A stretch of DNA of 64,000 nt, from contig NZ_FOMK01000001.1 of the NCBI RefSeq assembly GCF_900112615.1, positions 1,612,001-1,676,000 on the forward strand. Direction: 5' to 3'. The stretch's first letter is position 1. Each line of letters begins with the position of its first letter. The notes below the pieces were generated by a model. It ran no database searches and was not told where the DNA came from. It saw only the letters and a program-made list of their open reading frames with translations. This document shows, piece after piece, positions 1 to 8,557 of this stretch. This stretch comes from Chitinophaga sp. CF118 (GTDB lineage Bacteria; Bacteroidota; Bacteroidia; Chitinophagales; Chitinophagaceae). The position numbers and the translations under genes were made by a program.

Positions 1-577
1 TACGCTGCTCTGCGGCAGTATAATCAAACGGAGAAGCAGAAAGATTGATCATTACATCCGGCTGCTGCTCTATCAACTGATCCATAGGGCAGATCCTGTA
101 TAGGGGATTATCTCCCAGGTTCCAGATATCCTCGCAAATCGTTACCGCCAGCTTTTTACCCTTAAAAGGAATTACGTTCCAGGCAAAGGCCGGTTCAAAA
201 TAGCGGTATTCGTCAAATACATCGTAGGTAGGAAGTAATGTTTTATGGATCACCTGCTTCACTTCGCCTTCATACAGGAACCAGGCAGCATTGAACAGCT
301 CCTTTCCTTCAGGCTGGGGATTGCGGGCAGGTCCGCCTACCAATACAGCTATATTATGAGTATGTGCCTTAATAGTATCTATTGCAGCATATGACTTCTG
401 TATAAAATCTTCAAATTCAAGGAAATCACGTGGGGGATAACCACACACGCACAACTCGGAAAATACCACAAGATCAGCTCCCTGGGCTTTGGCATCGATA
501 ATCCCCTGAAGGATCTTCTGTATATTTGATTCAAAATTGCCGACATGGTAGTTCTGCTGTGCCAGTATAATCTTCAT
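1..577 (-). CDS. nadE: NAD+ synthetase, glutamine-dependent (N-terminal part, cut by window edge)
   Basis: This is the first 192 residues of a glutamine-dependent NAD+ synthetase, which makes NAD+ from deamido-NAD+ with ammonia released by its own N-terminal nitrilase-fold amidase. Only that amidase domain lies in the window. The nitrilase triad is visible as Glu41 (FSEL), Lys112 (IHKTLLP) and Cys148 (TICEDIW). The start at 577 begins MKIILAQQNY, the usual beginning of such proteins, and follows the barrel gene at 590-1270 by 12 bp on the same strand. The synthetase half lies beyond position 1. NadE is known in this arrangement; a stand-alone amidohydrolase cannot be excluded from this part alone, but YEGEVKQVIHKTLLP fits NadE closely. 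Confidence 0.9.
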   Translation of the reverse strand, partial: MKIILAQQNYHVGNFESNIQKILQGIIDAKAQGADLVVFSELCVCGYPPRDFLEFEDFIQKSYAAIDTIKAHTHNIAVLVGGPARNPQPEGKELFNAAWFLYEGEVKQVIHKTLLPTYDVFDEYRYFEPAFAWNVIPFKGKKLAVTICEDIWNLGDNPLYRICPMDQLIEQQPDVMINLSASPFDYTAAEQR

Positions 578-589
578 CAATCATTTTAT

Positions 590-1270
590 TTAAAAAAAGA
601 GACCTAGTTTCAGTGCAAAGCTATTCATATTTACTTTGCCATCATTCCATTTAGCATTACGGGTTACATCGATAAAGCCGTTCTGATAGTTCAAACCCAC
701 TACAGCACTCAGTTTATCACCTAACGGATATTCGATTCCGGCACCTATCAGCAATCCCATATTTATAGGAGTGATATCACGTAATACATTCACTTTATCA
801 TAAGTATTGGTAAGGCTTACAATATCAGCACGACCACGAACGGGGAAATCAAGGTAAGTACCGAACTGTCCCCAGAAGCCGATTCCATCGCTAACATCTG
901 TTTTGAGTTTTAATGCTACTGGAATTTCCACATAAGTGAGCTTCAGGTTGTACTCTGCCGGATTTGCTTTATAGTCGTCCAGCCCTTTGCCTGCATCATA
1001 TTTAAGCTTACTGCCAGCGGTGGTTACCTGCAAACCTGAGGCAATGGCATAACGACCGGTTTCGTCCAGCAGGAAATCTGCCATGACCCCAAAGCTGATA
1101 CCAGCGCGGCCAGCATTGCGGGTTACACCGGATTCCTGAGGTTTCAGTGTAACAATGGCTGGGGTTAACGTAAATCCCAGGCGTACCCTGTTTTCCTGTA
1201 AAATATTCTGTTGTGCTTTACCTGTCAGAACAATGGTTAACAATATAATTATCAAGATTCCTTTCCTCAT
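590..1270 (-). CDS. Outer-membrane beta-barrel protein (porin-family, PorT-like)
   Basis: A 226-residue secreted protein with a clear N-terminal signal peptide (about residues 1-19, ending GKAQQ). The rest alternates hydrophobic and polar residues as in an eight-stranded outer-membrane barrel, and it ends with a hydrophobic aromatic strand (ALKLGLFF), the usual barrel-assembly signal. The pattern fits the broad porin/PorT-like families of Bacteroidota, but no catalytic or substrate-specific motif is seen. It is transcribed divergently from gldB, 58 bp away, and toward nadE. The barrel assignment is firm; the specific role is unknown. Confidence 0.75.
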   Translation of the reverse strand: MRKGILIIILLTIVLTGKAQQNILQENRVRLGFTLTPAIVTLKPQESGVTRNAGRAGISFGVMADFLLDETGRYAIASGLQVTTAGSKLKYDAGKGLDDYKANPAEYNLKLTYVEIPVALKLKTDVSDGIGFWGQFGTYLDFPVRGRADIVSLTNTYDKVNVLRDITPINMGLLIGAGIEYPLGDKLSAVVGLNYQNGFIDVTRNAKWNDGKVNMNSFALKLGLFF

Positions 1271-1328
1271 AATAATTTATCTTTTTTTTAATACAATGTA
1301 TATAATATTTTTACCTATAAGTAGTTAT

Positions 1329-2384
1329 ATGTTAAGTATGCAAAATTACATTAATAAATTATCTGGCAGCAATTCCAAACTGCTGATCCTGATTCTATTC
1401 CTATTCTGTTTCAGTGCCTGTAAGCATAAAAACGTGCCAAATGTGAGTCATATTGCGATGGAGGTGCATATTCAACGATTTGATCACGACCTTTATAAGC
1501 TGGATACCAATCATATTCAGGCATCATTGCAGCAGTTGGATGCAGCTTATCCCACATTTCTGCCGGCTTACATAGAGCATATCATGAATTTCGGGCCTTA
1601 TGCAGATAGCAGTAAGCTGGTACAAATGCAAACCCGTATGCTGGTAGGCAATAGTGACTTCCGGTTATTGCAGGATACCATCAATGCACATTTTCCAAAG
1701 CTGGACGAACTGGAGAAAGATCTTGCACAGAGTTTCCGCTATATAAAATATTATTTCCCCTCCTTCAGGGCACCGAAGGTAGTAGCATTCAGTTCCGTGA
1801 TCAGCAACTATGGCGCTATTACAATTGATTCCGTACTGGGTGTTGGGCTGGATATGTACCTTGGCAAAGATTTCCCGGTTTACGCTATGTTACCGGACTA
1901 CCCAGGTTACATGATCCGTAAGTTCTCAAAAGAATATATTACTACTAACTGCATCCAGGTACTGTCTCAACAGATGTATCCCGGAGCCGATCCCAGCGAC
2001 AAACTGATTGCCCAACTTGTAAATGCCGGCAAGCATCAATACTTCTTAGAGCAGGTACTCCCGGATGTTCCTGATAGCATCCGGTTAGGATATACTAAAG
2101 ATCAGCTGGAATGGTGCATGGAAAGTGAGCAGATGATCTGGCAATTCTTTATACAGCAAAACCTGCTGTATAAATCTGACTGGCAGAGTAATATGCATTT
2201 TATGAATGATGGCCCGTCTACACAGGGAATGCCTGAAGGTTCTCCCGGAAGAATAGGATCTTTTGTAGGATGGAGGATTGTACAGGAGTATATGAAACAA
2301 CACAAAGAAGTTACGTTACAAAAGCTGATGGATAATAAAGATGCCATGCAGATTTTTTCACAGTCGAAATACAGACCGAAGTAA
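1329..2384 (+). CDS. gldB: Gliding motility lipoprotein GldB
   Basis: A 351-residue lipoprotein of the GldB family, one of the proteins needed for Bacteroidota gliding. I chose ATG 1329 (MLSMQNY; ATG 1338 is the alternative) because it places a hydrophobic signal directly before the lipobox FCFSAC at about residue 35; the longer open frame upstream overlaps the divergent barrel gene and is not needed. Recognisable GldB stretches include MEVHIQRFDHDLYKLD near the N-terminus and the C-terminal GRIGSFVGWRIVQEYM, a family hallmark resembling the zinc-protease-like end of this family. In Flavobacterium gldC usually follows gldB; here a small membrane protein follows instead. Confidence 0.9.
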   Translation: MLSMQNYINKLSGSNSKLLILILFLFCFSACKHKNVPNVSHIAMEVHIQRFDHDLYKLDTNHIQASLQQLDAAYPTFLPAYIEHIMNFGPYADSSKLVQMQTRMLVGNSDFRLLQDTINAHFPKLDELEKDLAQSFRYIKYYFPSFRAPKVVAFSSVISNYGAITIDSVLGVGLDMYLGKDFPVYAMLPDYPGYMIRKFSKEYITTNCIQVLSQQMYPGADPSDKLIAQLVNAGKHQYFLEQVLPDVPDSIRLGYTKDQLEWCMESEQMIWQFFIQQNLLYKSDWQSNMHFMNDGPSTQGMPEGSPGRIGSFVGWRIVQEYMKQHKEVTLQKLMDNKDAMQIFSQSKYRPK

Positions 2385-2409
2385 GCTGACAAATACAACC
2401 AACCATTAT

Positions 2410-2766
2410 ATGCAAACAATGAAACCAGCATTAAAGCCGTTTCAGAAATCATTATCCTTAATAATTATACCTGTCAGCTTTGTATTGTTTTATATCTACG
2501 GGTGGACATTTATTTCTACTCTTCTAAAGCTGAATAACTTCTATGGTAATCTCTATAACTATTACCATGTTAGTGCACTCTCTTTTTCCATTTATAATTT
2601 ACTGGTTGCTTTTATAGCAGGTATTTTAACTGTGAGGCTGGTCAAAGGTGTATTGAATAAAAGACAAAAATATGTAAAGCAGTCTTTATGGATCTTTCTT
2701 GCGCTTGCTGCAATATTGGTCTCGGGGGAGATTATCCTCCATTTAAGTCTTGAGGGCAGGTTATAA
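2410..2766 (+). CDS. Small multi-pass membrane protein, unknown
   Basis: A 118-residue hydrophobic protein starting 26 bp after gldB on the same strand, so probably cotranscribed with it. Three to four membrane segments can be read (around residues 17-38, 55-75 and 90-110), with a basic loop KGVLNKRQKYVK between the last two. ATG 2410 is used; ATG 2419 is equally possible. I do not recognise the family and it does not resemble GldC. Its position suggests, without proof, a link to gldB. Confidence 0.6.
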   Translation: MQTMKPALKPFQKSLSLIIIPVSFVLFYIYGWTFISTLLKLNNFYGNLYNYYHVSALSFSIYNLLVAFIAGILTVRLVKGVLNKRQKYVKQSLWIFLALAAILVSGEIILHLSLEGRL

Positions 2767-2919
2767 TAGTGTATCAGTTTGAATTTAGGTAATTACCAAT
2801 TGATAAGACCCGAAGACCACATACCCACTCTGACCAGTTATATTGGTACTCCCGGAAAATGTCATTTTCTTTTAATTATAAGTAAATTCCCTTAACTTCA
2901 TTAAGTTAAAAGTATAATA

Positions 2920-3303
2920 ATGAATACACTAGAAGCAAATATTAAAATTACCAGAAACGGAGAAAAGCTCTCTTCTGTCTCTGTTATGATGCCGATATGG
3001 AATAAATTGTCCGATCATGGCAATTTGCTTGTAAAACTCCCATTACTTGGTATAAGTACGATTGCTAAAGATGAAAATGATGCTGATAAAGCTATCGAAG
3101 AAGCAATTGCGTCTTTTTGTATTGTAGCCGATAAATTTGGTCAAGGAATTGAAAAAGAATTACAAGCATTGGGTTGGATAGCTGTTAATGGCGAAAATGG
3201 TGAGCCTCTGTTGGGCTATAATGTTTCAGATACAGATGCTTTACTCGAAAGACTTTTTGAAACTGGCGAAAATTATATAAATAAACATTTAGAGATAGCA
3301 TAA
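2920..3303 (+). CDS. Hypothetical 127-residue protein, first gene of a two-gene unit
   Basis: A soluble protein without signal peptide or membrane segment. The stretch LPLLGISTIAKDENDADKAIEEAIASF superficially resembles the alpha/beta fold of HicB-type antitoxins, in which a strand pair is followed by a helix that processes a periodic load, but no DNA-binding domain follows, so I do not assign it. The next gene starts 2 bp after its stop, indicating translational coupling. The unit is AT-rich compared with the neighbours and sits between gldB and a terminator, which may point to acquisition. Confidence 0.55.
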   Translation: MNTLEANIKITRNGEKLSSVSVMMPIWNKLSDHGNLLVKLPLLGISTIAKDENDADKAIEEAIASFCIVADKFGQGIEKELQALGWIAVNGENGEPLLGYNVSDTDALLERLFETGENYINKHLEIA

Positions 3304-3305
3304 TT

Positions 3306-3617
3306 ATGTCTGATACTTATTACCCGTCCGTCGATATTAATTTTATCGAGGAACACGTTATAAAAAGCGGCAAACTGGTTAAAGACGGAATTATCAAATT
3401 TGGTACTACTACTACATTTGTCGTCGATGGACCACAGGCAATATACAAAAGAAGTATTTTTTTAAGGGAATTACAGCCCGGTCAGATTTGTTTTGAACAA
3501 GCGACTGCCCTTGCATTTAGATTTTCATTTATGGGCGCACTTCTTGGTTGGCTTGAAGAAAATAGAGATTGGAAAGAAGGTGCATACGTTGAACAACAAG
3601 AAATCAAGCAAAACTAA
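3306..3617 (+). CDS. Hypothetical 103-residue protein, second gene of a two-gene unit
   Basis: A small soluble protein, starting 2 bp after the stop of the preceding gene, so the two are almost certainly coexpressed and may form a complex. It has no signal peptide. An aromatic and hydrophobic central part (ATALAFRFSFMGALLGWLEE) could be an amphipathic helix. I recognise no family. The unit ends 36 bp before a strong bidirectional terminator. Confidence 0.55.
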   Translation: MSDTYYPSVDINFIEEHVIKSGKLVKDGIIKFGTTTTFVVDGPQAIYKRSIFLRELQPGQICFEQATALAFRFSFMGALLGWLEENRDWKEGAYVEQQEIKQN

Positions 3618-3653
3618 TTGACCAATATGACAAAAGGCGAGAATTGATTTTAG

Positions 3654-3689
3654 CCTATTCACCAAAAAAGGCCTTTTTTGGTGAATAGG
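3654..3689. terminator. Bidirectional hairpin terminator
   Basis: A perfect 36-nt palindrome: arm CCTATTCACCAAAAAA, GGCC at the centre, and the complementary arm. It lies between the convergent genes ending at 3617 (+) and 3692 (-), and the A/T tracts inside the arms give a U-rich tail in both directions. Confidence 0.85.
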
Positions 3690-3691
3690 GT

Positions 3692-5449
3692 CTATTTTTT
3701 CGTTTTACTTCTCATCTTCCCTACCTCCTCCGAAGTCAATATAAACTTACTCTCCTTATTAAATCTTCTTTTCACATAAGTAACAATAGACGCCACTGCA
3801 TAATCATCCAGGAAACTACCATGTGCCGGCATTTGCCCGTTAAACTTTTTACCGTTCACCGTAATCTCTCCATTTAAACCATTCAGTATAACATTCATCA
3901 ATCGCTCCTTATCTCCAGCTACCCACTCAGAACCTACTAACGGCGGATAACGGTTGTTATCTCCTTTCCCATCTCTCTGGTGACAACTACTGCAATAGGA
4001 ATTAAACATTATCAGTCCGGCCATTTCACCTCCTTTGCCCAGATTATCCTTTATCTCATCCGGTGTTTTGATATACGTCCGGGATTTCCTCGCTTCCATA
4101 GGTGCCAACTGCGCTTCTCCGAATTTCGCTTTATCTCCTTTGTACATCACCCGCCAGATCTTTCCTTCATTAGACTCAGAAATATATAAAGAACCATCTG
4201 GTCCCGTAGCCAGTCCCATAGGACGGTACTTTGCGTCGCTGGTATTTACTACGGTATCGATGCCAGTAAAACCATCTGCAAATACTTCCCATTTCCCTGT
4301 AGGCGCACCATTTTCAAATGGAACAAAACAAACGATATAACCTGCCTGCGGATATGGCGAACGATCTGTAGAACCATGAAACGCAATGAAAGCGCCTTTC
4401 TTATAGCGTTCAGGAAATTGATTACCCTGATAGAACAACAGATCCATCGGTGCCCAGTGACCGGGGAAACCCATGACGGGCTTATCGAATTTACTTGCTC
4501 TGCCTACAATTTTTCCATCACCACCATATCCCGGTTGCAAAATGTTTTTGTTCTGCATATGATCCCAGTAAGCGTATGGCCAGCCAAAATCTGAGTTTTC
4601 GGTAACTTTAAGTAATGGCTCAGAAGGTAATACAGCTGCCTGCCAGGCAGTATAAAGGTTAGGATATCTTGTATGAAAATTATCCATGCCGTTCATGGCA
4701 ATGTATAATGTATTATCCATCGGGTTCCATGCAATCCCTAATACACTGCGGATGCCGGTAGAATATTTAGTACCATCCTTTTGCGTTTGCCCTGTTTTGT
4801 TGGCATCAAACTTCCAGACGCCGGCATGCCATTCAAGATCAGGCGCAGGGTCCAGTCCTTTACCACCTGGCATTCCAGCGGGACCGGCAGTATTAATATC
4901 TTGTGCGGCATCGGTAGGTCCGCCGAATGGGACATACATGTTTCCTTTGTTATCGAAAGCGATTGGTTTGGCAGAATGCCAATGCCGGAAAAGGGCTGTA
5001 TCCTCGTCCGTAAGAATGGTTTCTGTTTTACTTTCCGGTACTAACTGACCAGGTGTTAATTTATTCCTGAGTACATATTTGACGGTAGTCGTATACAGGT
5101 ATCCGTTATAGATAGAGATACCGGCGGGTTGCCCTCCTTCATCTCTGTAATCTCCAAAGTAAGAGATTACATCCGCCTTGCCATCATTGTCTTTATCACG
5201 AAGTGCTACAGTTCCTCCGCGCCCGTCCATGGCGTCATTGTAGGTAAGCTTCACATAGATATCTCCGTTGTCATTTACGACGAGATGCCTTGCGCGACCA
5301 ACACCTTCAGCGACAACAACAGCTTCAAAATTTCCGGGCAGGACCAGTCCTCCATTATCAGGATCTGATGCTGGTAAGGAATACTGTTTCTGATCTTTAC
5401 ATGAAATTACTGCAACAGCCAACAGGCAGGAGAGAAAAAGCCTTAACAT
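3692..5449 (-). CDS. Glucose/sorbosone dehydrogenase-like beta-propeller lipoprotein with C-terminal cytochrome c domain
   Basis: A 585-residue lipoprotein: signal with lipobox VISC (Cys about 17), then a six-bladed propeller of the glucose/sorbosone (PQQ-type) dehydrogenase class, seen in HLVVNDNGDIYVK, TGIRSVLGIAWNP, DFGWPYAYWDH and GLATGPDGSLYISE. A C-terminal class I cytochrome c domain carries the haem motif CSSCH and a later Met in FNGQMPAHG as likely sixth ligand. It probably oxidises a sugar or sugar acid in the periplasm and passes electrons to the respiratory chain. Substrate and cofactor cannot be read. It is monocistronic, flanked by the terminator at 3654-3689. Confidence 0.85.
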   Translation of the reverse strand: MLRLFLSCLLAVAVISCKDQKQYSLPASDPDNGGLVLPGNFEAVVVAEGVGRARHLVVNDNGDIYVKLTYNDAMDGRGGTVALRDKDNDGKADVISYFGDYRDEGGQPAGISIYNGYLYTTTVKYVLRNKLTPGQLVPESKTETILTDEDTALFRHWHSAKPIAFDNKGNMYVPFGGPTDAAQDINTAGPAGMPGGKGLDPAPDLEWHAGVWKFDANKTGQTQKDGTKYSTGIRSVLGIAWNPMDNTLYIAMNGMDNFHTRYPNLYTAWQAAVLPSEPLLKVTENSDFGWPYAYWDHMQNKNILQPGYGGDGKIVGRASKFDKPVMGFPGHWAPMDLLFYQGNQFPERYKKGAFIAFHGSTDRSPYPQAGYIVCFVPFENGAPTGKWEVFADGFTGIDTVVNTSDAKYRPMGLATGPDGSLYISESNEGKIWRVMYKGDKAKFGEAQLAPMEARKSRTYIKTPDEIKDNLGKGGEMAGLIMFNSYCSSCHQRDGKGDNNRYPPLVGSEWVAGDKERLMNVILNGLNGEITVNGKKFNGQMPAHGSFLDDYAVASIVTYVKRRFNKESKFILTSEEVGKMRSKTKK

Positions 5450-5544
5450 GAAATTCAGGATTAAAATGAAAATTGGGTTCTCAATCTACACACACTCGCT
5501 TTTGACAACAGGGGAGTTGTCTGTATTTATTCAGAGGAAATAAA

Positions 5545-5931
5545 TCAATTTAGCTTAAAAGGGACTATCATCTGGAATTCAGGAATCTTTACTTCGAATT
5601 GCTTTTTATTTAGTTGATTTTCCATCTGGTAAGTACCATACATTTTTCCGATTTCAGTTCGCAGATTGGAACCCGAGACATACTGATAGCTTTCGGTAGG
5701 TGCCAGCAGTGGTTGTACACCTACTACGCCCTCTCCTTCCACTTCACGATGTGTACCGTTTGAATCAATGATATACCAGTGGCGACGAAGTAATTTGATG
5801 GGGAAGATGTTATTATTTTCAATGGTGATACGGTAGGCGAACATGAATTCACTGCCAATCGGATTAGAATAATCCGGTTGATAAAATGTTTCCACACTGA
5901 TGGTGATTCCGTCTGTTACTTTCTTTACCAT
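5545..5931 (-). CDS. apaG: ApaG family protein
   Basis: A 128-residue ApaG-domain protein, a fibronectin-III-like beta sandwich. Family signatures are visible: ITISVETFYQPDYS, FAYRITIENNN, LLRRHWYIIDSNG, VEGEGVVGVQPLLAP and the end part GTYQME. The length fits the family (about 125-130). ApaG has been linked to divalent-cation resistance and diadenosine tetraphosphate levels, and the same fold occurs in PolDIP2/FBX3; the biochemical role stays unclear. It is isolated from its neighbours by about 95 bp on the downstream side and 130 bp upstream. Confidence 0.9.
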   Translation of the reverse strand: MVKKVTDGITISVETFYQPDYSNPIGSEFMFAYRITIENNNIFPIKLLRRHWYIIDSNGTHREVEGEGVVGVQPLLAPTESYQYVSGSNLRTEIGKMYGTYQMENQLNKKQFEVKIPEFQMIVPFKLN

Positions 5932-6062
5932 AGAACACCTCCGTTTTCGTAAAAATAAGCAAAATAAATGCAGTAGTAGTAAAATTTATATGTTATGCCA
6001 GACTTTAACTTTTTATTTAGAAGTGGTAAAGTCACAATTATAATTAGCTGATAATCAAATAA

Positions 6063-6410
6063 CTAAATAATTGAAACCGTCCGAAGAATAGCGGGATCCC
6101 TTTCTGCTGCGCGTGCTGCTATCTCAAAACGATTCTGATAATATCCTACTCTTTTACACTCCCAGAGGTAATGCCAGAGAAAGGGAATCAGTCCTAACTC
6201 CCTGTATTGCACTACATGACATACCTCATGTCTTACCCAACTTATATCCTGCAGAAACTCTTCCCGGTTTACCCCATGCAGGTAAATGGTTTTTCCTATT
6301 ACCATAGCAATCCGCTCGCTTTTCATCCGGCGGGCTGCAATACGGGCCAGGACAGACCGTTCTTTTATATGACATTTAACCGCTGTCAATGTTTTTATAT
6401 TGTACATCAA
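6063..6410 (-). CDS. DUF4157-like putative metalloprotease-fold protein
   Basis: A 115-residue protein with the zincin-type motif HEVCH (in SWVRHEVCHVVQYRELG) followed by a downstream Glu in FEIAARAAERD, the arrangement of the DUF4157 family. Short versions like this, without other domains, are frequent in Chitinophagaceae. No signal peptide is seen, so it is likely cytoplasmic. It stands alone between apaG and the DUF5777 gene. Whether it is an active protease is not established; the histidine motif is intact. Confidence 0.7.
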   Translation of the reverse strand: MMYNIKTLTAVKCHIKERSVLARIAARRMKSERIAMVIGKTIYLHGVNREEFLQDISWVRHEVCHVVQYRELGLIPFLWHYLWECKRVGYYQNRFEIAARAAERDPAILRTVSII

Positions 6411-6506
6411 AAATAATAATTGCGAATGACCATCAGGATAATAGTATCATAATTTGTACCGGTTTTCCTCAATAATCATTCGCAATCAGAAGTTTATGTA
6501 TCAATA

Positions 6507-7430
6507 TTAGAGCGAAAACCTGCGGGAGATATTAAAACCCCAGCGGAACTGCCCCTGCTGCCAGGTGGTAGTGGTTTCCGGAATGAACTGGTTTTCCAGG
6601 ATAGCTGTGGAGTTGGTAAAATTGACGTGAAAAACGTGCCCACCGGTTTCAATTTCCAATCCTACCGCCAGGGGATTATAAAACTTCTTCCCCTGGGTTG
6701 CAAAGTAATCTTTGCTTTCCTGGCTGCGGAAAGGATAGAAGTATTCCACCAGCAGTCCCAATCTTTTAGAGAATTTGAATCTTCCGCCAGCACCAAGGGC
6801 AAAGATGTCATTCTCATCCATATATACTACTCTATTGCGATGTACCAGCGTTGGTAACAGCGTTAATGACAGATTCCGGTTAAATTTACGTGCCAGGATC
6901 ACCTGAGTGGTATAACTCATACGATCTGACCGCTTTTCGAAATGACTGGCATCTGATTTTGTTCTGCTTGATTTCATAGCTGTCCCTACCACATTACCAA
7001 ACAGTGTAACAGAAACAGGCATATGGTTATCTGTTGTTTGCACCAGCAGGCGGTATTTTGCCAATCCTTCATACATCTGGGTAAGGCTACCAGAGCCTTT
7101 TGTACGGCCCACTCCCACCATCAGGCGGTCTGTAACACCGTATTCAAAAGCGATGCGAACATCGGTAGAGTTGTCCATTCCAAAGAATGTTTTACCGCCG
7201 CCGGACTCTCCGCCCAGATCTCCGAAATGATGCGCCACCCGGAAATCAAGTTCACGCTTCTTTAATGTTTCAGGAGAATGCCCCTGGATAATGCGGGTGG
7301 ACTTATAGGTAGCGATAACCGGTTCATGTGTTTTGACAGAATCGTTCGCAAACATTTTTGACAGATCGTCCTGCGCATAAGCATTTACGCCCAGGCAACT
7401 GCCCACTAATAACAGGTATATATATTTCAT
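6507..7430 (-). CDS. DUF5777 family outer-membrane beta-barrel protein
   Basis: A 307-residue protein with a signal peptide ending NAYAQ, then an amphipathic barrel. The stretch RELDFRVAHHFGDLGG followed by TDVRIAFEYGVTDRLMVGVGR is typical of DUF5777. It is the third gene of a minus-strand operon with a haem lipoprotein (8011-8403) and a YceI protein (7451-7993), with gaps of 17-20 bp. The same three families are commonly neighbours in Bacteroidota, suggesting a periplasmic or outer-membrane redox or lipid-related unit. The exact role is unknown. Confidence 0.8.
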   Translation of the reverse strand: MKYIYLLLVGSCLGVNAYAQDDLSKMFANDSVKTHEPVIATYKSTRIIQGHSPETLKKRELDFRVAHHFGDLGGESGGGKTFFGMDNSTDVRIAFEYGVTDRLMVGVGRTKGSGSLTQMYEGLAKYRLLVQTTDNHMPVSVTLFGNVVGTAMKSSRTKSDASHFEKRSDRMSYTTQVILARKFNRNLSLTLLPTLVHRNRVVYMDENDIFALGAGGRFKFSKRLGLLVEYFYPFRSQESKDYFATQGKKFYNPLAVGLEIETGGHVFHVNFTNSTAILENQFIPETTTTWQQGQFRWGFNISRRFSL

Positions 7431-7450
7431 AGTAGTTATAGTTGATGAAT

Positions 7451-7993
7451 TCAGGAAGGAGAATAAGTGGCTTTTACGGTTACTTCCACTACTTCGGCAA
7501 TGTTTTTTACTACCAGGGTAGGAATCTTGATATGATGATCTGCCAGGCGTACATTGAATTTAGTAGTGGCGGCAGGCTTTCCGTCCTGCACTGTCACAGT
7601 CGCCTTTTCGCGGTATACTTTGTCCACACCATGCATTGACAATGTACCTTCTACCGTTACGTTATATGTACCATCCTTATGCAGATCTATAATATCAATG
7701 ATCTTTCCCTTGAATTCTGCGTGAGGGTACTTATCGCTTTCCAGGTAGTTTTCATTGAAGTGTTCTTCCATCAGTTGCTTTTTGAACTTAAAAGTGTTCA
7801 CCGCTACTTTAAAATAAACAGCTCCCGTTTTCAGATTGATGGCAGAAACCCCTTTGCTGGTAACCGCATCAATATCCTCCATAGGAGTGGCCGAGAAGAA
7901 GGACAATGTAGTATTACGGCAGGAAAAGATCTCCTGGGCAAAACACGAGATAGTCAGTAAAAGCCCGGCGAATAATGTAACTAAATGTTTCAT
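7451..7993 (-). CDS. YceI family periplasmic lipocalin-like protein
   Basis: A 180-residue secreted protein with a signal peptide ending SCFAQ. YceI features are visible: SAINLKTGAVYFKVAVNTFKF, MEEHFNENYLESDKYPHAEFKG and the later GTLSMHGVDKVYREKATV. YceI proteins form an extended lipocalin barrel that binds isoprenoid or fatty amide ligands. It is the middle gene of the haem lipoprotein-YceI-DUF5777 operon and probably acts in the periplasm with those partners. Confidence 0.88.
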   Translation of the reverse strand: MKHLVTLFAGLLLTISCFAQEIFSCRNTTLSFFSATPMEDIDAVTSKGVSAINLKTGAVYFKVAVNTFKFKKQLMEEHFNENYLESDKYPHAEFKGKIIDIIDLHKDGTYNVTVEGTLSMHGVDKVYREKATVTVQDGKPAATTKFNVRLADHHIKIPTLVVKNIAEVVEVTVKATYSPS

Positions 7994-8010
7994 GTTGTTG
8001 GGTTTAATGG

Positions 8011-8403
8011 TTATTCGGGCATCCCGTGAGAGATCCAGCAGGCAATAGAATCACGCATTCCCACACTCAGGTCGGGGAATCTGCTGGGCGGCATATCTGC
8101 GTCCGCACTGATTACGCGCGAGCGGAAAATCGCTTCATTGCTGGTGAGATACGTTTTCAACTTCGCATAGGTAGTAAAATCGGATGAAGCAGTGGCACCG
8201 GTACCTTTATGGCAACCTCTGCTTGTGCAATTTCCTGCTATGGAAGTGAGAACATAGGAGGAAGTGATAACAGCTGTGTCACAGGCAGTGACAGGGATTC
8301 CTGGATCAGGAGCCGGGGCTTGTTCGGCAGTGCATCCATATGCTAAAGCTAATAGCAATACGGGTAACAAATTTGCTCTCATAGGTTTTTTTGAGTTGGG
8401 CAC
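8011..8403 (-). CDS. Small c-type-haem-like lipoprotein
   Basis: A 130-residue lipoprotein, lipobox ALAYGC, with an N-terminal start at 8403 or at the internal Met at 8382. The mature part contains CTSRGCH, a CxxxxCH haem-attachment-like motif with one or two extra residues compared with CxxCH, and DADMPP, whose Met could be the distal ligand. This resembles the small monohaem lipoproteins that precede YceI and DUF5777 genes in Bacteroidota. It leads the three-gene operon 8403-6507. Haem attachment is inferred because the spacing is unusual. Confidence 0.7.
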   Translation of the reverse strand: MPNSKKPMRANLLPVLLLALAYGCTAEQAPAPDPGIPVTACDTAVITSSYVLTSIAGNCTSRGCHKGTGATASSDFTTYAKLKTYLTSNEAIFRSRVISADADMPPSRFPDLSVGMRDSIACWISHGMPE

Positions 8404-8522
8404 GGGTTTTATGGCCCGTTGGGTTGAAAATATGGCTATTCTGTTTAGAACGTTCTCTGCAAAAATAAATTATAATGTAAAAAAATAATATTTTGATTTT
8501 CGGTATTCTATGTTATGAACTC

Positions 8523-8552
8523 TTGCTCAACTCCCGGAATTTGATACTTTTG
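8523..8552 (+). promoter_or_regulatory. Bacteroidota-type promoter of murF
   Basis: TTG at 8523-8525 and TACTTTTG at 8545-8552 are 19 bp apart, matching the -33/-7 consensus TTTG...TAnnTTTG. The ATG at 8558 is only 5 nt after the -7 box, so the transcript may be leaderless or nearly so. Confidence 0.6.
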
Positions 8553-8557
8553 TTTCT

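Noticed and set aside
2920-3617. HicAB toxin-antitoxin pair
   Set aside because: The first protein only resembles the HicB N-terminal fold; there is no HicA with its His motif and no DNA-binding domain.
4035-5368. Several plus-strand frames inside the dehydrogenase gene
   Set aside because: All overlap the minus-strand gene, which has a signal peptide, propeller and haem motif.
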